Of a stretch of DNA of 44,004 nucleotides, positions 15,800 through 24,258 are shown in pieces. The stretch's first letter is position 1. Each line of letters starts with the position of its first letter. Source of the DNA: Rhodospirillales bacterium (GTDB lineage Bacteria > Pseudomonadota > Alphaproteobacteria > Rhodospirillales > Magnetospirillaceae). The stretch is from NCBI GenBank assembly GCA_014380005.1, contig JACMKT010000061.1, positions 1-44,004 on the forward strand, written 5' to 3'. Under the pieces are notes generated by a model. The model did no database searches. It saw only the letters and a list, made by a program, of their open reading frames with translations, and had not been told where the DNA came from. The position numbers and the translations under genes were made by a program.

Positions 15800-16271
15800 A
15801 CGTGGCAATCCCCGCCGCCGCCCCACCCGTGGCTTCCATCAAATCCGCCGCCGCCGCCTTGATCTGCAACCCGCGCTGCCCGCCATTGACCACGATGAAG
15901 TCCAACGCCAAAGCGCTGTCGTCGAAGAACGTGCGGATACGCTTCTTCTGCCCCAGGGGCGAGATGCCGCCCACCTTGTAGCCGCTCAGGCGTTCGGCGT
16001 CGGGCACCTTCATCATTTGCACGGATTTCTTGCCGGCAGCAACGGCCAGGGCTTTCAGGTTCAGTTCGCGGTCGGATGGGACCACGGCGATCAGCGGTTC
16101 GTCGCCGGCGGTGACCATCAGGGTCTTGAACACCTGGGACGGCGGCAGGCCCATGGATTGGGCCGCGTGCAGCCCGATGGAGGCCGCGTCCGGGTCATAC
16201 ACATATTCCAGCAGCTCGAACGGCTTGCCGGCCTTTTCCATGGCGGTGGTCGCGGGGGTGCGTTTGCTCAT
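15798..16271 (-). CDS. ybaK: Cys-tRNA(Pro)/Cys-tRNA(Cys) deacylase YbaK
   Basis: 157 residues, full length for YbaK. The N-terminus MSKRTPATTAMEKAGKPFEL and the block VFKTLMV, with K49 as the catalytic lysine position of the family, identify it. GYKVGGISPLGQKKRIRTFF is the conserved C-terminal part. It hydrolyses Cys wrongly attached to tRNA-Pro. It lies 1 base after arfB on the same strand, so the two translation-quality genes form an operon. Confidence 0.88.
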   Translation of the reverse strand: MSKRTPATTAMEKAGKPFELLEYVYDPDAASIGLHAAQSMGLPPSQVFKTLMVTAGDEPLIAVVPSDRELNLKALAVAAGKKSVQMMKVPDAERLSGYKVGGISPLGQKKRIRTFFDDSALALDFIVVNGGQRGLQIKAAAADLMEATGGAAAGIAT

Positions 16272-16272
16272 G

Positions 16273-16698
16273 TCAGTCCAGTCCCGGTTTGCCGGTGCGC
16301 AGCTTTTTGGTGGCGCCGCGTTTGGCTTTGCCGTCCATGCGGCGCTGTTGCGAGCCCTTGGTGGGCTTGGTCGGGCGGCGTTTGGGCGGTGGCGGTTTGG
16401 CGGCTTCCTTGATCAGCTCGACCAGACGGTTCAACGCCTCGGCGCGGTTGCGGTCCTGGCTGCGGTGTTCCTGGGCGGTGATGACCAGCACGCCCTCCAG
16501 GGTCAGGCGCCGTCCGGCCAAAGCTTCCAGCCGGGCGCGCACGTCGTCGGGCAAGGACGGGGAATTACGCACGTCGAAGCGCAATTGCACGGCCGTCTCG
16601 ACCTTGTTGACGTTCTGGCCACCGGGACCCGAAGCGCGGAGGAAGCTTTCCTCCAGCTCCTTTTCGTCGATGGCGATGCGGCGGGTAATGGGGATCAT
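16273..16698 (-). CDS. arfB: Alternative ribosome-rescue factor ArfB (YaeJ)
   Basis: 141 residues. The catalytic GGQ is at 26-28 in FLRASGPGGQNVNKV, as in peptidyl-tRNA hydrolases of the release-factor superfamily. The codon-recognition domain is missing. The C-terminal tail (KRRPTKPTKGSQQRR onward) is strongly basic; in ArfB this tail enters the empty mRNA channel of stalled ribosomes. Length and layout are typical. It is the first gene of the arfB-ybaK pair. Confidence 0.92.
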   Translation of the reverse strand: MIPITRRIAIDEKELEESFLRASGPGGQNVNKVETAVQLRFDVRNSPSLPDDVRARLEALAGRRLTLEGVLVITAQEHRSQDRNRAEALNRLVELIKEAAKPPPPKRRPTKPTKGSQQRRMDGKAKRGATKKLRTGKPGLD

Positions 16699-16807
16699 GG
16701 CAGGGCGAACCTAACCCAAAGCGGCGCCGTGGAAAAGGGCGGGGGCGCTTTGCCGGTCATGCCGTTGGTGTTACCTTGGCCAATCACATAAGCGAGGGGC
16801 CAACCAC

Positions 16808-17491
16808 GTGACGCCGTTGGAAATGGAAGCCCTGTATCTCAGTCTGCTGGTGTCGGGCTGGGCGGTGCTGTGTTCGCTGCCCTTCGGCATCGGCTGCGCT
16901 TGGCTGTTGGCGCGCTGCGATTTCCCCGGCAAGGCCCTGGTTGACGGCATCATTCATTTGCCGCTGGTGTTGCCGCCGGTGGTGGTGGGCTATTTCCTGC
17001 TGGTCATGCTGGGGCGGCGCGGCCCCATCGGCGGCTGGCTGTGGGATTGGTTCGGCGTGACCCTGGCTTTCACCTGGAAGGGCGCCGCCATCGCCTCGGC
17101 GGTCATCGCCTTTCCGCTCATGGTGCGCGCCATCCGGCTGTCGCTGGAAGGCGTGGACCGGGGGCTGGAACAGGCGGCGCGCACCTTGGGTTGTGGGCCG
17201 GTGCGCACCTTCTTCACCGTGACCCTGCCGCTGGTGGCGCCGGGCTTGCTGACCGGAGTGATCCTGGCCTTCGCCCGTTCGCTGTCGGAATTCGGCGCCA
17301 CCATCACCTTCGTCTCCAACATCCCCGGCGAGACCCGCACTTTGCCCATCGCCCTATACGCCCTGACCCAGGTGCCGGGCAGCGATGCGGCGGCGTTGCG
17401 GTTGTGCGTCATCTCGGTGGTGGTGGCCTTCGCCGCCTTGCTGGCGTCGGAATTCCTGTCGCGCCGCGTCCAAGCGCGCATGGGGGGCTAG
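16808..17491 (+). CDS. modB: Molybdate ABC transporter, permease
   Basis: 227 residues with about five membrane helices. The ABC permease loop is EQAARTLGCGPVRTFFTVTL, and SLSEFGATITFVSNIPGET is the ModB signature. The start is a GTG at 16808 with GAGGGG 10 bases upstream; no better ATG fits the conserved N-terminus. Its C-terminus is 4 bases from modC. There is no modA upstream: the genes before it are arfB and ybaK on the opposite strand. The binding protein must therefore come from elsewhere in the genome. Confidence 0.92.
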   Translation: MTPLEMEALYLSLLVSGWAVLCSLPFGIGCAWLLARCDFPGKALVDGIIHLPLVLPPVVVGYFLLVMLGRRGPIGGWLWDWFGVTLAFTWKGAAIASAVIAFPLMVRAIRLSLEGVDRGLEQAARTLGCGPVRTFFTVTLPLVAPGLLTGVILAFARSLSEFGATITFVSNIPGETRTLPIALYALTQVPGSDAAALRLCVISVVVAFAALLASEFLSRRVQARMGG

Positions 17492-17495
17492 CGCC

Positions 17496-18587
17496 ATGCT
17501 GGATTTGTCCATCCGCCGCCAGCAGGGCGATTTCCGGGTCGAGGTCGATCTGGCCGCCGGTGCCGGGGTAACCGCGTTGTTCGGCCGTTCCGGTTCGGGC
17601 AAAAGCTCGGTCATCAACATGGTGGCGGGGCTGTACCGCCCCGATTCCGGGCGCATCAAGGTGGACGGCAAGGTGTTGTTCGACTCCGAATCGGGCATCG
17701 ATCTGGCGCCGGAGCGCCGCCGCCTGGGCTATGTCTTCCAGGACGCCCGGCTGTTCCCCCATCTGTCGGTGCACGGCAATCTGATCTTCGGCATGAACCG
17801 GGTGCCCGTGCCCGAGCGCCGCATCGGCTTTGACGACGTGGTCCAGGTGCTGGGCATCGGCCATCTGCTGGACCGTCGCCCGTCCAAATTGTCGGGCGGC
17901 GAGAAGCAACGGGTCGCCATAGGCCGCGCCTTGCTGGCCAGCCCGCGCATTTTGTTGATGGACGAGCCGCTGGCCGCGTTGGACAGCCAGCGCAAGGCGG
18001 AATTGCTGCCGTTCATCGGCAAGCTGGCGCGGCAATTCGCCACGCCCATCCTGTATGTCAGCCACTCCATGGACGAAGTCTTGCGGCTGTCCGACACATT
18101 GGTGCTCATGGATGACGGCAAGGCGGCGGCGGTGGGGCCGGTGGAGGAGTTGCTGTCGCGTACCGATCTGCGCCCGCTGACGGGCCGCTACGAAGCCGGT
18201 GCGGTGATCCGCGCCACCGTGGCCGGCCACGATGCCACCTACGGCATCAGCCGCTTGGCCTTTACCGGCGGCACCTTGCTGGTGGCAAAGGTAAACACGC
18301 CGGTGGGCACCCCGGTGCGCCTGCGCATCCACGCCCGCGACGTCAGCATCGCCATCGACGCTCCGTCCCGCATCAGCGTACGCAACGTGCTGCCGGCGGT
18401 GGTCAAATCCGTGCGGGCGGCAGAGGGCTGGCTGACCGACGTGGTGTTGGATTGCGGCGGCACCGACATCTGGGCGCAAATCACCGCCCATGCCCAGGCG
18501 CATCTGAATCTGGTGCCGGGCATGCGGGTCAACGCGCTGATCAAGGCGTTGACCATCGCGCGGGGCGATGTGGCGGACCGGGCGTAG
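17496..18587 (+). CDS. modC: Molybdate ABC transporter, ATP-binding protein
   Basis: 363 residues. Walker A GRSGSGKS is at 30-37, the signature KLSGGEKQRVAIGRAL is at 131-146, and Walker B is ILLMDEPLAALD. From about 292 a Mop/TOBE domain follows (SRISVRNVLPAVVKSV, then WAQITAHAQAHLNLVPG). This domain binds molybdate and can inhibit the transporter when the oxyanion is abundant. The presence of the Mop domain separates it from the TupC protein in this window. A strong hairpin follows the stop. Confidence 0.93.
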   Translation: MLDLSIRRQQGDFRVEVDLAAGAGVTALFGRSGSGKSSVINMVAGLYRPDSGRIKVDGKVLFDSESGIDLAPERRRLGYVFQDARLFPHLSVHGNLIFGMNRVPVPERRIGFDDVVQVLGIGHLLDRRPSKLSGGEKQRVAIGRALLASPRILLMDEPLAALDSQRKAELLPFIGKLARQFATPILYVSHSMDEVLRLSDTLVLMDDGKAAAVGPVEELLSRTDLRPLTGRYEAGAVIRATVAGHDATYGISRLAFTGGTLLVAKVNTPVGTPVRLRIHARDVSIAIDAPSRISVRNVLPAVVKSVRAAEGWLTDVVLDCGGTDIWAQITAHAQAHLNLVPGMRVNALIKALTIARGDVADRA

Positions 18588-18589
18588 AA

Positions 18590-18620
18590 ACGCCCTCCCT
18601 TGGCGTGCAAGGGAGGGCGT
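18590..18620. terminator. Strong bidirectional hairpin terminator
   Basis: A perfect 13-bp stem, ACGCCCTCCCTTG (18590-18602) with CAAGGGAGGGCGT (18608-18620), and a 5-base loop. It sits between convergent modC and the GGDEF gene. There is no T-run on the plus strand, but its strength and place suggest it separates the two transcripts. Confidence 0.6.
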
Positions 18621-18634
18621 CTGAGGGCGTAAAC

Positions 18635-20497
18635 CTAATACGTCTTGTTGTCGCCCCACATGGCCGGAGTGAACCGGACCACTTGGTTGCGGCCGTTTTC
18701 CTTGGCTTGGTACAGGGCCACGTCGGCGAATTTGACCGCTTGCCAGAAGGTGTCGCTGTCGTTGGGGAAGTCGGCCATGCCGATGGAGATGGTCTTCTTC
18801 AGCACCACGCTGCCGGCCTGGACCTCCAGCGCTTCCACCGAGGAGCGGATTTTTTCGGCCACGATGTCGGCGTGGTCGGGCGGGGTGTCCACCAGGATGA
18901 CGAGGAATTCCTCGCCGCCGTAGCGGATGACCATGTCCGACGACCGCACGGTCTGGCGCAGCAGCTTGGCCAGGGCTTTGATGACGGCGTCGCCGGCGTC
19001 GTGGCCGTAGGTGTCGTTGACCATCTTGAAGTAGTCGAGGTCCAGCATCAGCACCGCCACCTGGGTCTTGCGGCGCTGGACGGTGGCGATCAGGGTTTCC
19101 ACATATTCTTCCAGGAAGCGGCGGTTGTTCAGGCCGGTCATGGGGTCGCGCAGCGAGGATTCGCGGAGCGTCTCCATCAGGCGCTTGGTTTCCAGCACGG
19201 GGGCCGCTTCGCGCAGATAGACGTTGATGTAGGGGATGTGCGACAGCACCCGCTGTTCTTCGTCCGGCGTGGTCACCAATTGCAGCACGTTGGCGACCGA
19301 GCCCGACTGGATGATGGGCAGGCAGACATGCTTGCGCCCCGTGGCCTCCACCGGCGGCTGGAAGGCGTAGCAGATGCCGTCATTGGTGATGCCGTCCACC
19401 ATGTGGCCGGTGCGGCGCGCCCGGCAGCCTTCGCTGCGCACCAGGATCTGCGGATCGCACCAGCGGCACGATGCCTCCAGATTGCCGTCCACGAACAACG
19501 GAACCATCTGGTTCTTGTTGGGGACCATTTCGTACAGCGAGTATTCGCTGACCTTGAATTCCTGCTCCAGGGTCTGGGCCAGACGCTGGTGGATTTCGCT
19601 CTTGGTCTCGTCTTCTTCGATGGCCTGCTTGAAATGGGCGGCCCGCGTCAGGCCGTCCACCATGGCGATGGTGGCCTCCAGCAGGTTCTCATCGGCCCCC
19701 GGCGTCTTGTTGGTCAGTCGGGCGACGTTGTTGCCGATGCGGGTCAGGCCATCGTCGAGGAAGGCCAGCAGACGGTTCATGTCGCCGGCGATTTGGCCGA
19801 TCTCGTCCTCGGTCATCTGCTCGACCTTGGCCTTGAAGTCGCCCCGAAGCGCGCGCTGCACCGCAACTTCCACATTGTTGGCGGTGACGGCCATGGGCTG
19901 GATGGTGCGTCGGATCAGCACGAAGGCGATGCCGGAGAACAAGAAGACGATGCCGACGATGCCGGCCACGGTCAGCATGGCTTTTTGCTTCAGCGCCGCG
20001 ATGGAGACCTGCATGGTCACCGCGCCCAGCACCATGCCTTCCTGGACCTGATGGCATTCAAGGCAATTGGGCGAGCCGCGATTGGTGGCGATGAAGGGGA
20101 TGGTGCCGCGGATCAGGGTGTCGTCGGGCAGTTCGACGATTTCGTATTGGGGTTTGCCGTCGCGCAAGACCTGGGTCTCGATCTCGTCGCTGGCATGCTC
20201 CTGGGCGAAGCCCTGGCCGAATTGCTGGATCACCATGGGCGAGCGCACTACGCGGGCCGAGGACAGTCCTTGGACTTCCATCAGGCGGCGCAGGAAGCTT
20301 TCGCGCTTGTCGATGACGCCGTTGATCATGGACTCGGTCAGATGCACGCGCACGATTTCGGCGGCGGTGCGGATGTGATCGGTCGATGAGGCGATGGAAA
20401 AGCTGCGGAATGCAAAGAGGCTGATGGCGACCAGCATGGCCATCAGACACGCCGCGATGACGACGAAGAACACGCTGATCTTGGTATTTAAATTCAT
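18635..20497 (-). CDS. Diguanylate cyclase with periplasmic c-type heme sensor, HAMP and a Cys-rich GAF-like domain
   Basis: 620 residues. TM1 is at about 8-30; a periplasmic domain with CLECH (145-149), a CxxCH heme c site, comes next; TM2 is at about 172-195; a HAMP-like linker is at 196-255. A GAF-like region then has C344, C347, C358 and C376 (CxxC-x10-C-x17-C), a possible Fe-S or metal site. The GGDEF domain has GGEEF at 527-531 and an RxxD inhibitory site (RSSD, 518-521) five residues upstream, so it should make c-di-GMP and be product-inhibited. The heme suggests redox or gas sensing (inference). It is monocistronic and convergent with modC. Confidence 0.85.
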   Translation of the reverse strand: MNLNTKISVFFVVIAACLMAMLVAISLFAFRSFSIASSTDHIRTAAEIVRVHLTESMINGVIDKRESFLRRLMEVQGLSSARVVRSPMVIQQFGQGFAQEHASDEIETQVLRDGKPQYEIVELPDDTLIRGTIPFIATNRGSPNCLECHQVQEGMVLGAVTMQVSIAALKQKAMLTVAGIVGIVFLFSGIAFVLIRRTIQPMAVTANNVEVAVQRALRGDFKAKVEQMTEDEIGQIAGDMNRLLAFLDDGLTRIGNNVARLTNKTPGADENLLEATIAMVDGLTRAAHFKQAIEEDETKSEIHQRLAQTLEQEFKVSEYSLYEMVPNKNQMVPLFVDGNLEASCRWCDPQILVRSEGCRARRTGHMVDGITNDGICYAFQPPVEATGRKHVCLPIIQSGSVANVLQLVTTPDEEQRVLSHIPYINVYLREAAPVLETKRLMETLRESSLRDPMTGLNNRRFLEEYVETLIATVQRRKTQVAVLMLDLDYFKMVNDTYGHDAGDAVIKALAKLLRQTVRSSDMVIRYGGEEFLVILVDTPPDHADIVAEKIRSSVEALEVQAGSVVLKKTISIGMADFPNDSDTFWQAVKFADVALYQAKENGRNQVVRFTPAMWGDNKTY

Positions 20498-20726
20498 GGC
20501 TTGGCATTCCCCCCAATGCGCTCTCGGCGCGTAGCATAAAGGGGCGCGGAAGATTACACAATAATGAGGGTTTCACGTCCCCGAACAGGCCTCGGGCGTG
20601 GCCCAGGTTCCTGTCCCAAGAATGACACGTGCACCGCCATGCTTCCGGCGCAATCTTGCGGCATGTTGAACCCATCGAACGGCACGCCTGCTGACAAGCA
20701 GGGCCCCTTCAAGGAGGAGGGTCGCC

Positions 20727-21029
20727 ATGAATATGCGCAAGATCGCGTCGGCTGTAATGATTTCGCTGGTTGCCTTGGGTGCGCTGGCCGGCCCGGCCTT
20801 GGCCGATAATGATTGGGGGAACGGCCGTGGGCATAACAAGCATGGCCATAAACACCGCCATCATGAGCGCGAGACCGTCTACGCGCCCGACTATGTCTAT
20901 GGCCCGCCCCGCGTAGTCTACGCCCCGCCGCCCCGTGTGGTCTATGCCCCGCCGCCGGTGTACTATGCCGCCCCGCCGGTGATGTACGAATCGTCACCGT
21001 CCATCAACTTCATCTTCCCGCTACGGTAA
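20727..21029 (+). CDS. Small secreted His- and Pro/Tyr-rich protein
   Basis: 100 residues. A Sec signal ends at about GPALA (residue 26). The mature part starts with a His/Gly/Lys-rich stretch (GHNKHGHKHRHHERE), then has repeats of R-V-V-Y-A-P-P-P, and ends SINFIFPLR. No family is recognised, but similar short Tyr-Pro repeat proteins with a hydrophobic C-terminus are common in alphaproteobacteria. The histidines could bind metal. The start is firm (AAGGAGGAGG RBS). Its last 9 bases overlap the end of the convergent DctP gene. Confidence 0.65.
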   Translation: MNMRKIASAVMISLVALGALAGPALADNDWGNGRGHNKHGHKHRHHERETVYAPDYVYGPPRVVYAPPPRVVYAPPPVYYAAPPVMYESSPSINFIFPLR

Positions 21030-22055
21030 TTTGCGGCCTTTGGCCGCGGCCTGAAACGCCGTCAGCAGGCGGGTGCCGTCATCGCCCAGCGAACGGGCGA
21101 TGGCGGCGGCCACCGGCGGCTGGGTGGCTGCGCGGAATTCGGCGCGTTCAGCCGGCGACAGTTCGACCACCTCCATGCGCCGGCGCAAGGTGGGCAGGCC
21201 GCGTGCGGATGTTTCCAAGGTCTTGGCGGCGGTGCGGCCCGATGCGATGGCTTGGCTGGCCGATGCCCGCACGGCGCTTTGCTGGTCTGGGCTCAGGCTG
21301 GCAAGGCTTGCCGCGTTGAACAGCCACACATAGGGCGCATACAGGTGGTTGGTCAGGGTGGCGTATTTCTGCACTTCGTCATAGCGGCGGGTGACGATCA
21401 CCGGGGCCGGGTTCATCTGGCCATCAAGGATGCCGGTGGCCAGTGCGGTCAGTTCCTCGCGGGACGACGTCTTGACCGGCACGCCGCCCATGCCCTTGAT
21501 CATGGCGTCCAGGGTGTCCAGGCCGGGAATGGTGCGCAGCTTCAGCCCGGCCACGTCCTTGGGCCGATGGATGGGCCGGCGGGAATTGGTCAGGATGTGG
21601 AAGCCGCCGCTATCGCCGAAGCCCAGCACGGTTATGCCCGCCCGCTTTTCGATGTCGGCGGCCAGGGCCAGCCCGAAGGGGCCATCGAACACCCGCGCCG
21701 CCGAAGCGGCGGAGTCCAGGGCGAACGGCATCTGGATGGCGGCGATCAGCGGATAATGGGGCGCCAATCCACCCACGGTGACCAAAGCCGATTGAATGGT
21801 TCCCGCCGCCACCAGCTTGCCCAAATCGCGGTTGCCGCCCAATTGGGCCTCGGGGAAGATGGCGACGGTGACGGTGCCATCGGTGCGCCGCTCGACCTCG
21901 CGCTTGAACTCGGCGGCCATGGCGGCGGCGGTGTCCTGGCTGGGGTCCTGCATCTGGGTGTGGGCCAGATGGATGACGCGGGGCGGCTCGGCGGCGTTGG
22001 CGGACGCGAAGGCGAAGGTGCAAAAGGCGAGGGCAGCGGCCCATGGGCGGATCAT
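21021..22055 (-). CDS. TRAP-type (DctP-family) periplasmic solute-binding protein
   Basis: 344 residues with a Sec signal (cleavage near ANAA, residue 22). The domain layout and motifs are those of DctP: EVERRTDGTVTVAIFPEAQLG near the start, the ligand-contact arginine region GLKLRTIPG, then AQ-like turn GILDGQMNPA. No DctQ or DctM membrane genes are next to it. Instead it starts 9 bases after a membrane-bound nucleotidyl cyclase and must be cotranscribed with it. It may therefore pass ligand information to that cyclase rather than take part in import. The ligand is unknown, though family members bind carboxylates. Confidence 0.8.
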   Translation of the reverse strand: MIRPWAAALAFCTFAFASANAAEPPRVIHLAHTQMQDPSQDTAAAMAAEFKREVERRTDGTVTVAIFPEAQLGGNRDLGKLVAAGTIQSALVTVGGLAPHYPLIAAIQMPFALDSAASAARVFDGPFGLALAADIEKRAGITVLGFGDSGGFHILTNSRRPIHRPKDVAGLKLRTIPGLDTLDAMIKGMGGVPVKTSSREELTALATGILDGQMNPAPVIVTRRYDEVQKYATLTNHLYAPYVWLFNAASLASLSPDQQSAVRASASQAIASGRTAAKTLETSARGLPTLRRRMEVVELSPAERAEFRAATQPPVAAAIARSLGDDGTRLLTAFQAAAKGRKLP

Positions 22056-22064
22056 GGCTTCCCC

Positions 22065-24194
22065 CTATTTGGCGTTGAAGTGCAGCACGCCATCCCAATC
22101 GGCGGCAGGCGGCGTGTGCTGGAAGGCGCGGCAATGATCCAGCAGCAATTGGGCGGCACCGTCGCGCGGGAAGCGGTTGAGGAAGTTTGTCAATTCGGCC
22201 TCGGCCACTGCCCAGCGGCGGTCCTGCCACGCGGTGAACGGGGCGGCCCAAGCTTCCGCCAGGGCTTCGTTTTCCGCATTCGTGTCGTCGAGCAATTCGA
22301 ACAGGGTCACCGGCACGCGGGTGCCTGAGGCCAGCACCCGCCCGAACGGGCGGAACAGGAAACGCCCGCGCACGGCACTTTCAATCTGGGCACTGACCAG
22401 GGCCTGAGTGTTGAAGTACTTGTTCAGGCCTTCGATGCGGGCGGCCAAATTCACCATCTGGCCCAGGGCGGTGTATTGCATGCGTGAGCGCGAGCCCACA
22501 TTGCCGATGACAGCCACGCCGGTATTGAGGCCGAAGCGGGTGCGTAACGGTGCGCGCTGGCGTTGGGCACGCTGCTCGTTCAAGGCGTCCTCGGCCCGGC
22601 GGCAGGCCAGAACGGCGTGGCAGGCGGCGGCCACATGGTCATCCTGGGCCACGGGGGCGTTCCACTGGGCCATGATGCCGTCGCCGATGAATTTGTCGAT
22701 GACGCCGCCTTGGCCGTGGATGGCCTGGGACATGACTTCGAAATATTCGGACAGATCGGCCAGAACATCTTCCGGCGACAGTGCCTCGGTAGCCTGGGTG
22801 AAGCCCTCAAGGTCCGAGAACATCAGCGTCAGCGGACGGCGCGAACCGCCCAGCACGCTGGCGGCGCCCGAGGCGACGATCTCGCGCACCAGATCCTTGG
22901 GAACGTAGGTGCCGAAATTGCGCAGTGCCATCTTCATGGAATCCAGCGCCGTCGACAAAGCATGCAGCTCGGTGACGTTGGAATTCACCGCGACCGGGCT
23001 GTCCAGATCAAGCTGGCGGATGCGCAGGGTCTCGGCGATCAGCGCGTTGATGGGCCGGGTCAGCAGGCGCGAGGCGGCCACCACGGCAAAGCTGGCGATG
23101 GTCAGGAAGATGGCGCCGATGATCAGGATGACCACACTGGCCTGACGCAGCGGGCCGACGAAATCGGCTTCCGACGCCACCACGCCGATGGTCCAATTGC
23201 GCCCGAAATCCTCGGGGAAGCGCGAGAACGAGACCAGATAATTGTTGCCGTCTTCCAGTTTCGCCTGGAACCGGTCGCCGGCCCCTTGCTGGCGCATGCG
23301 CACGGCGCCGGCCACCACAGGATCAGCCACGGCATCCGCCTTGGTCACCACCACGCGGTCGTTTTCCTGCACCACCGTGCGGGCCAGATCGGGGTAGCCA
23401 ATTAGGCGGCCATCCTCGTCCATGATGAAGACGATGCCGTTTTTGCCCACCCGGTGGCCGTCGAGAAAGCGGGCCAGGGTGTCGATGGACAGATCGGTGC
23501 CGAACACGCCGATGGCGGCGCCGTCCTCGGTGGTGATCTGGCGCGACAGGGTCAGGCCGGGGCGCCCGGTGCCGCTGAACACGTAGACGCCGGAATTGAC
23601 CACGCCCTTGGTCTTGGCCGCAGCCTCGTACCACGGGCGTTTGCGCGGGTCGTAGCGCAGCTCGGGGGCGCGCTCGACCTTGACCACTTGGCCCCAGGCG
23701 GCAAGGTAGATGTAGGAATCGGCCATCTCACCCGATGACGAATCGATCAGGCGCAGCACATAGCGGGCGTTCTCTGGCGGCTTCTCGCCGCGCGGGCCGA
23801 ATTTGGCGGCGTTCTCGGGCAGGCGGACGACTTGAAGGAAGCCGCCGTCGCGGGCGAAGCCGAAATACAGGCTGTACAGGTTGGGCAGCTGTTCCAGTTC
23901 GTCGAACAGCGGGCGCCAGGCATCGGGATGGCGCAGGGCGTCGCGTTGGACCTTGCCGAAGGTCACCGACAGATCGACCATGCGGGCGATGGGTTCGAAG
24001 ATGTTACGCACACCCACCACCGTGTCGGTGGTGGCCCGTTGCATGGCCGTTTCGGCCATCTCGGTCGCCAGTTGCGAGTTTTGGCGATACAACACGCCGG
24101 TCATGATGGCCGTCAGCGGCAGCATCACCAGCAGAAAAATCGCCACGATTCCGGCCCTCAGCCGGATTCGCGAGCCTCTAATCCCCCTCTCCAA
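22065..24194 (-). CDS. Membrane class III adenylate/guanylate cyclase with dCache sensor
   Basis: 709 residues. TM1 is at about 13-35; a periplasmic double-Cache domain (about 40-345) has the Cache motif YDPRKRPWYEAA (181-192); TM2 is at about 352-374, then a HAMP-like linker; the class III cyclase domain covers about 453-640. Metal-binding aspartates are D461 (FSDLEGFT) and D505 (FIGDG); the transition-state residues are N582 and R586 (VNLAAR). The base-recognition position that is usually Asp or Thr (Gly-Asp-x-Val-Asn) is Q579 here, so ATP versus GTP preference is uncertain. The start appears to be a TTG at 24194 after GGAGGG. It is in an operon with the DctP gene. Confidence 0.85.
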   Translation of the reverse strand: MERGIRGSRIRLRAGIVAIFLLVMLPLTAIMTGVLYRQNSQLATEMAETAMQRATTDTVVGVRNIFEPIARMVDLSVTFGKVQRDALRHPDAWRPLFDELEQLPNLYSLYFGFARDGGFLQVVRLPENAAKFGPRGEKPPENARYVLRLIDSSSGEMADSYIYLAAWGQVVKVERAPELRYDPRKRPWYEAAAKTKGVVNSGVYVFSGTGRPGLTLSRQITTEDGAAIGVFGTDLSIDTLARFLDGHRVGKNGIVFIMDEDGRLIGYPDLARTVVQENDRVVVTKADAVADPVVAGAVRMRQQGAGDRFQAKLEDGNNYLVSFSRFPEDFGRNWTIGVVASEADFVGPLRQASVVILIIGAIFLTIASFAVVAASRLLTRPINALIAETLRIRQLDLDSPVAVNSNVTELHALSTALDSMKMALRNFGTYVPKDLVREIVASGAASVLGGSRRPLTLMFSDLEGFTQATEALSPEDVLADLSEYFEVMSQAIHGQGGVIDKFIGDGIMAQWNAPVAQDDHVAAACHAVLACRRAEDALNEQRAQRQRAPLRTRFGLNTGVAVIGNVGSRSRMQYTALGQMVNLAARIEGLNKYFNTQALVSAQIESAVRGRFLFRPFGRVLASGTRVPVTLFELLDDTNAENEALAEAWAAPFTAWQDRRWAVAEAELTNFLNRFPRDGAAQLLLDHCRAFQHTPPAADWDGVLHFNAK

Positions 24195-24258
24195 GCCACC
24201 CTCCCCCGGCGCCCGGTTACCGCCATCATTTTTTGGGCGCTGATGCAGTGAAGCACGC

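Noticed and set aside
16699-16807. A short modA remnant before modB
   Set aside because: This 109-base spacer has no reading frame that resembles a binding protein.
18452-20389. A long plus-strand ORF (645 aa) opposite the GGDEF gene
   Set aside because: It mirrors codons of the real gene, is rich in His, Asp, Gly and Gln as antisense GC-rich frames are, has no RBS and no domain. The minus-strand frame has clear GGDEF, HAMP and heme motifs.
21021-22055. A TRAP importer operon
   Set aside because: No DctQ or DctM gene occurs on either side; the upstream gene is a cyclase and the downstream gene is convergent.
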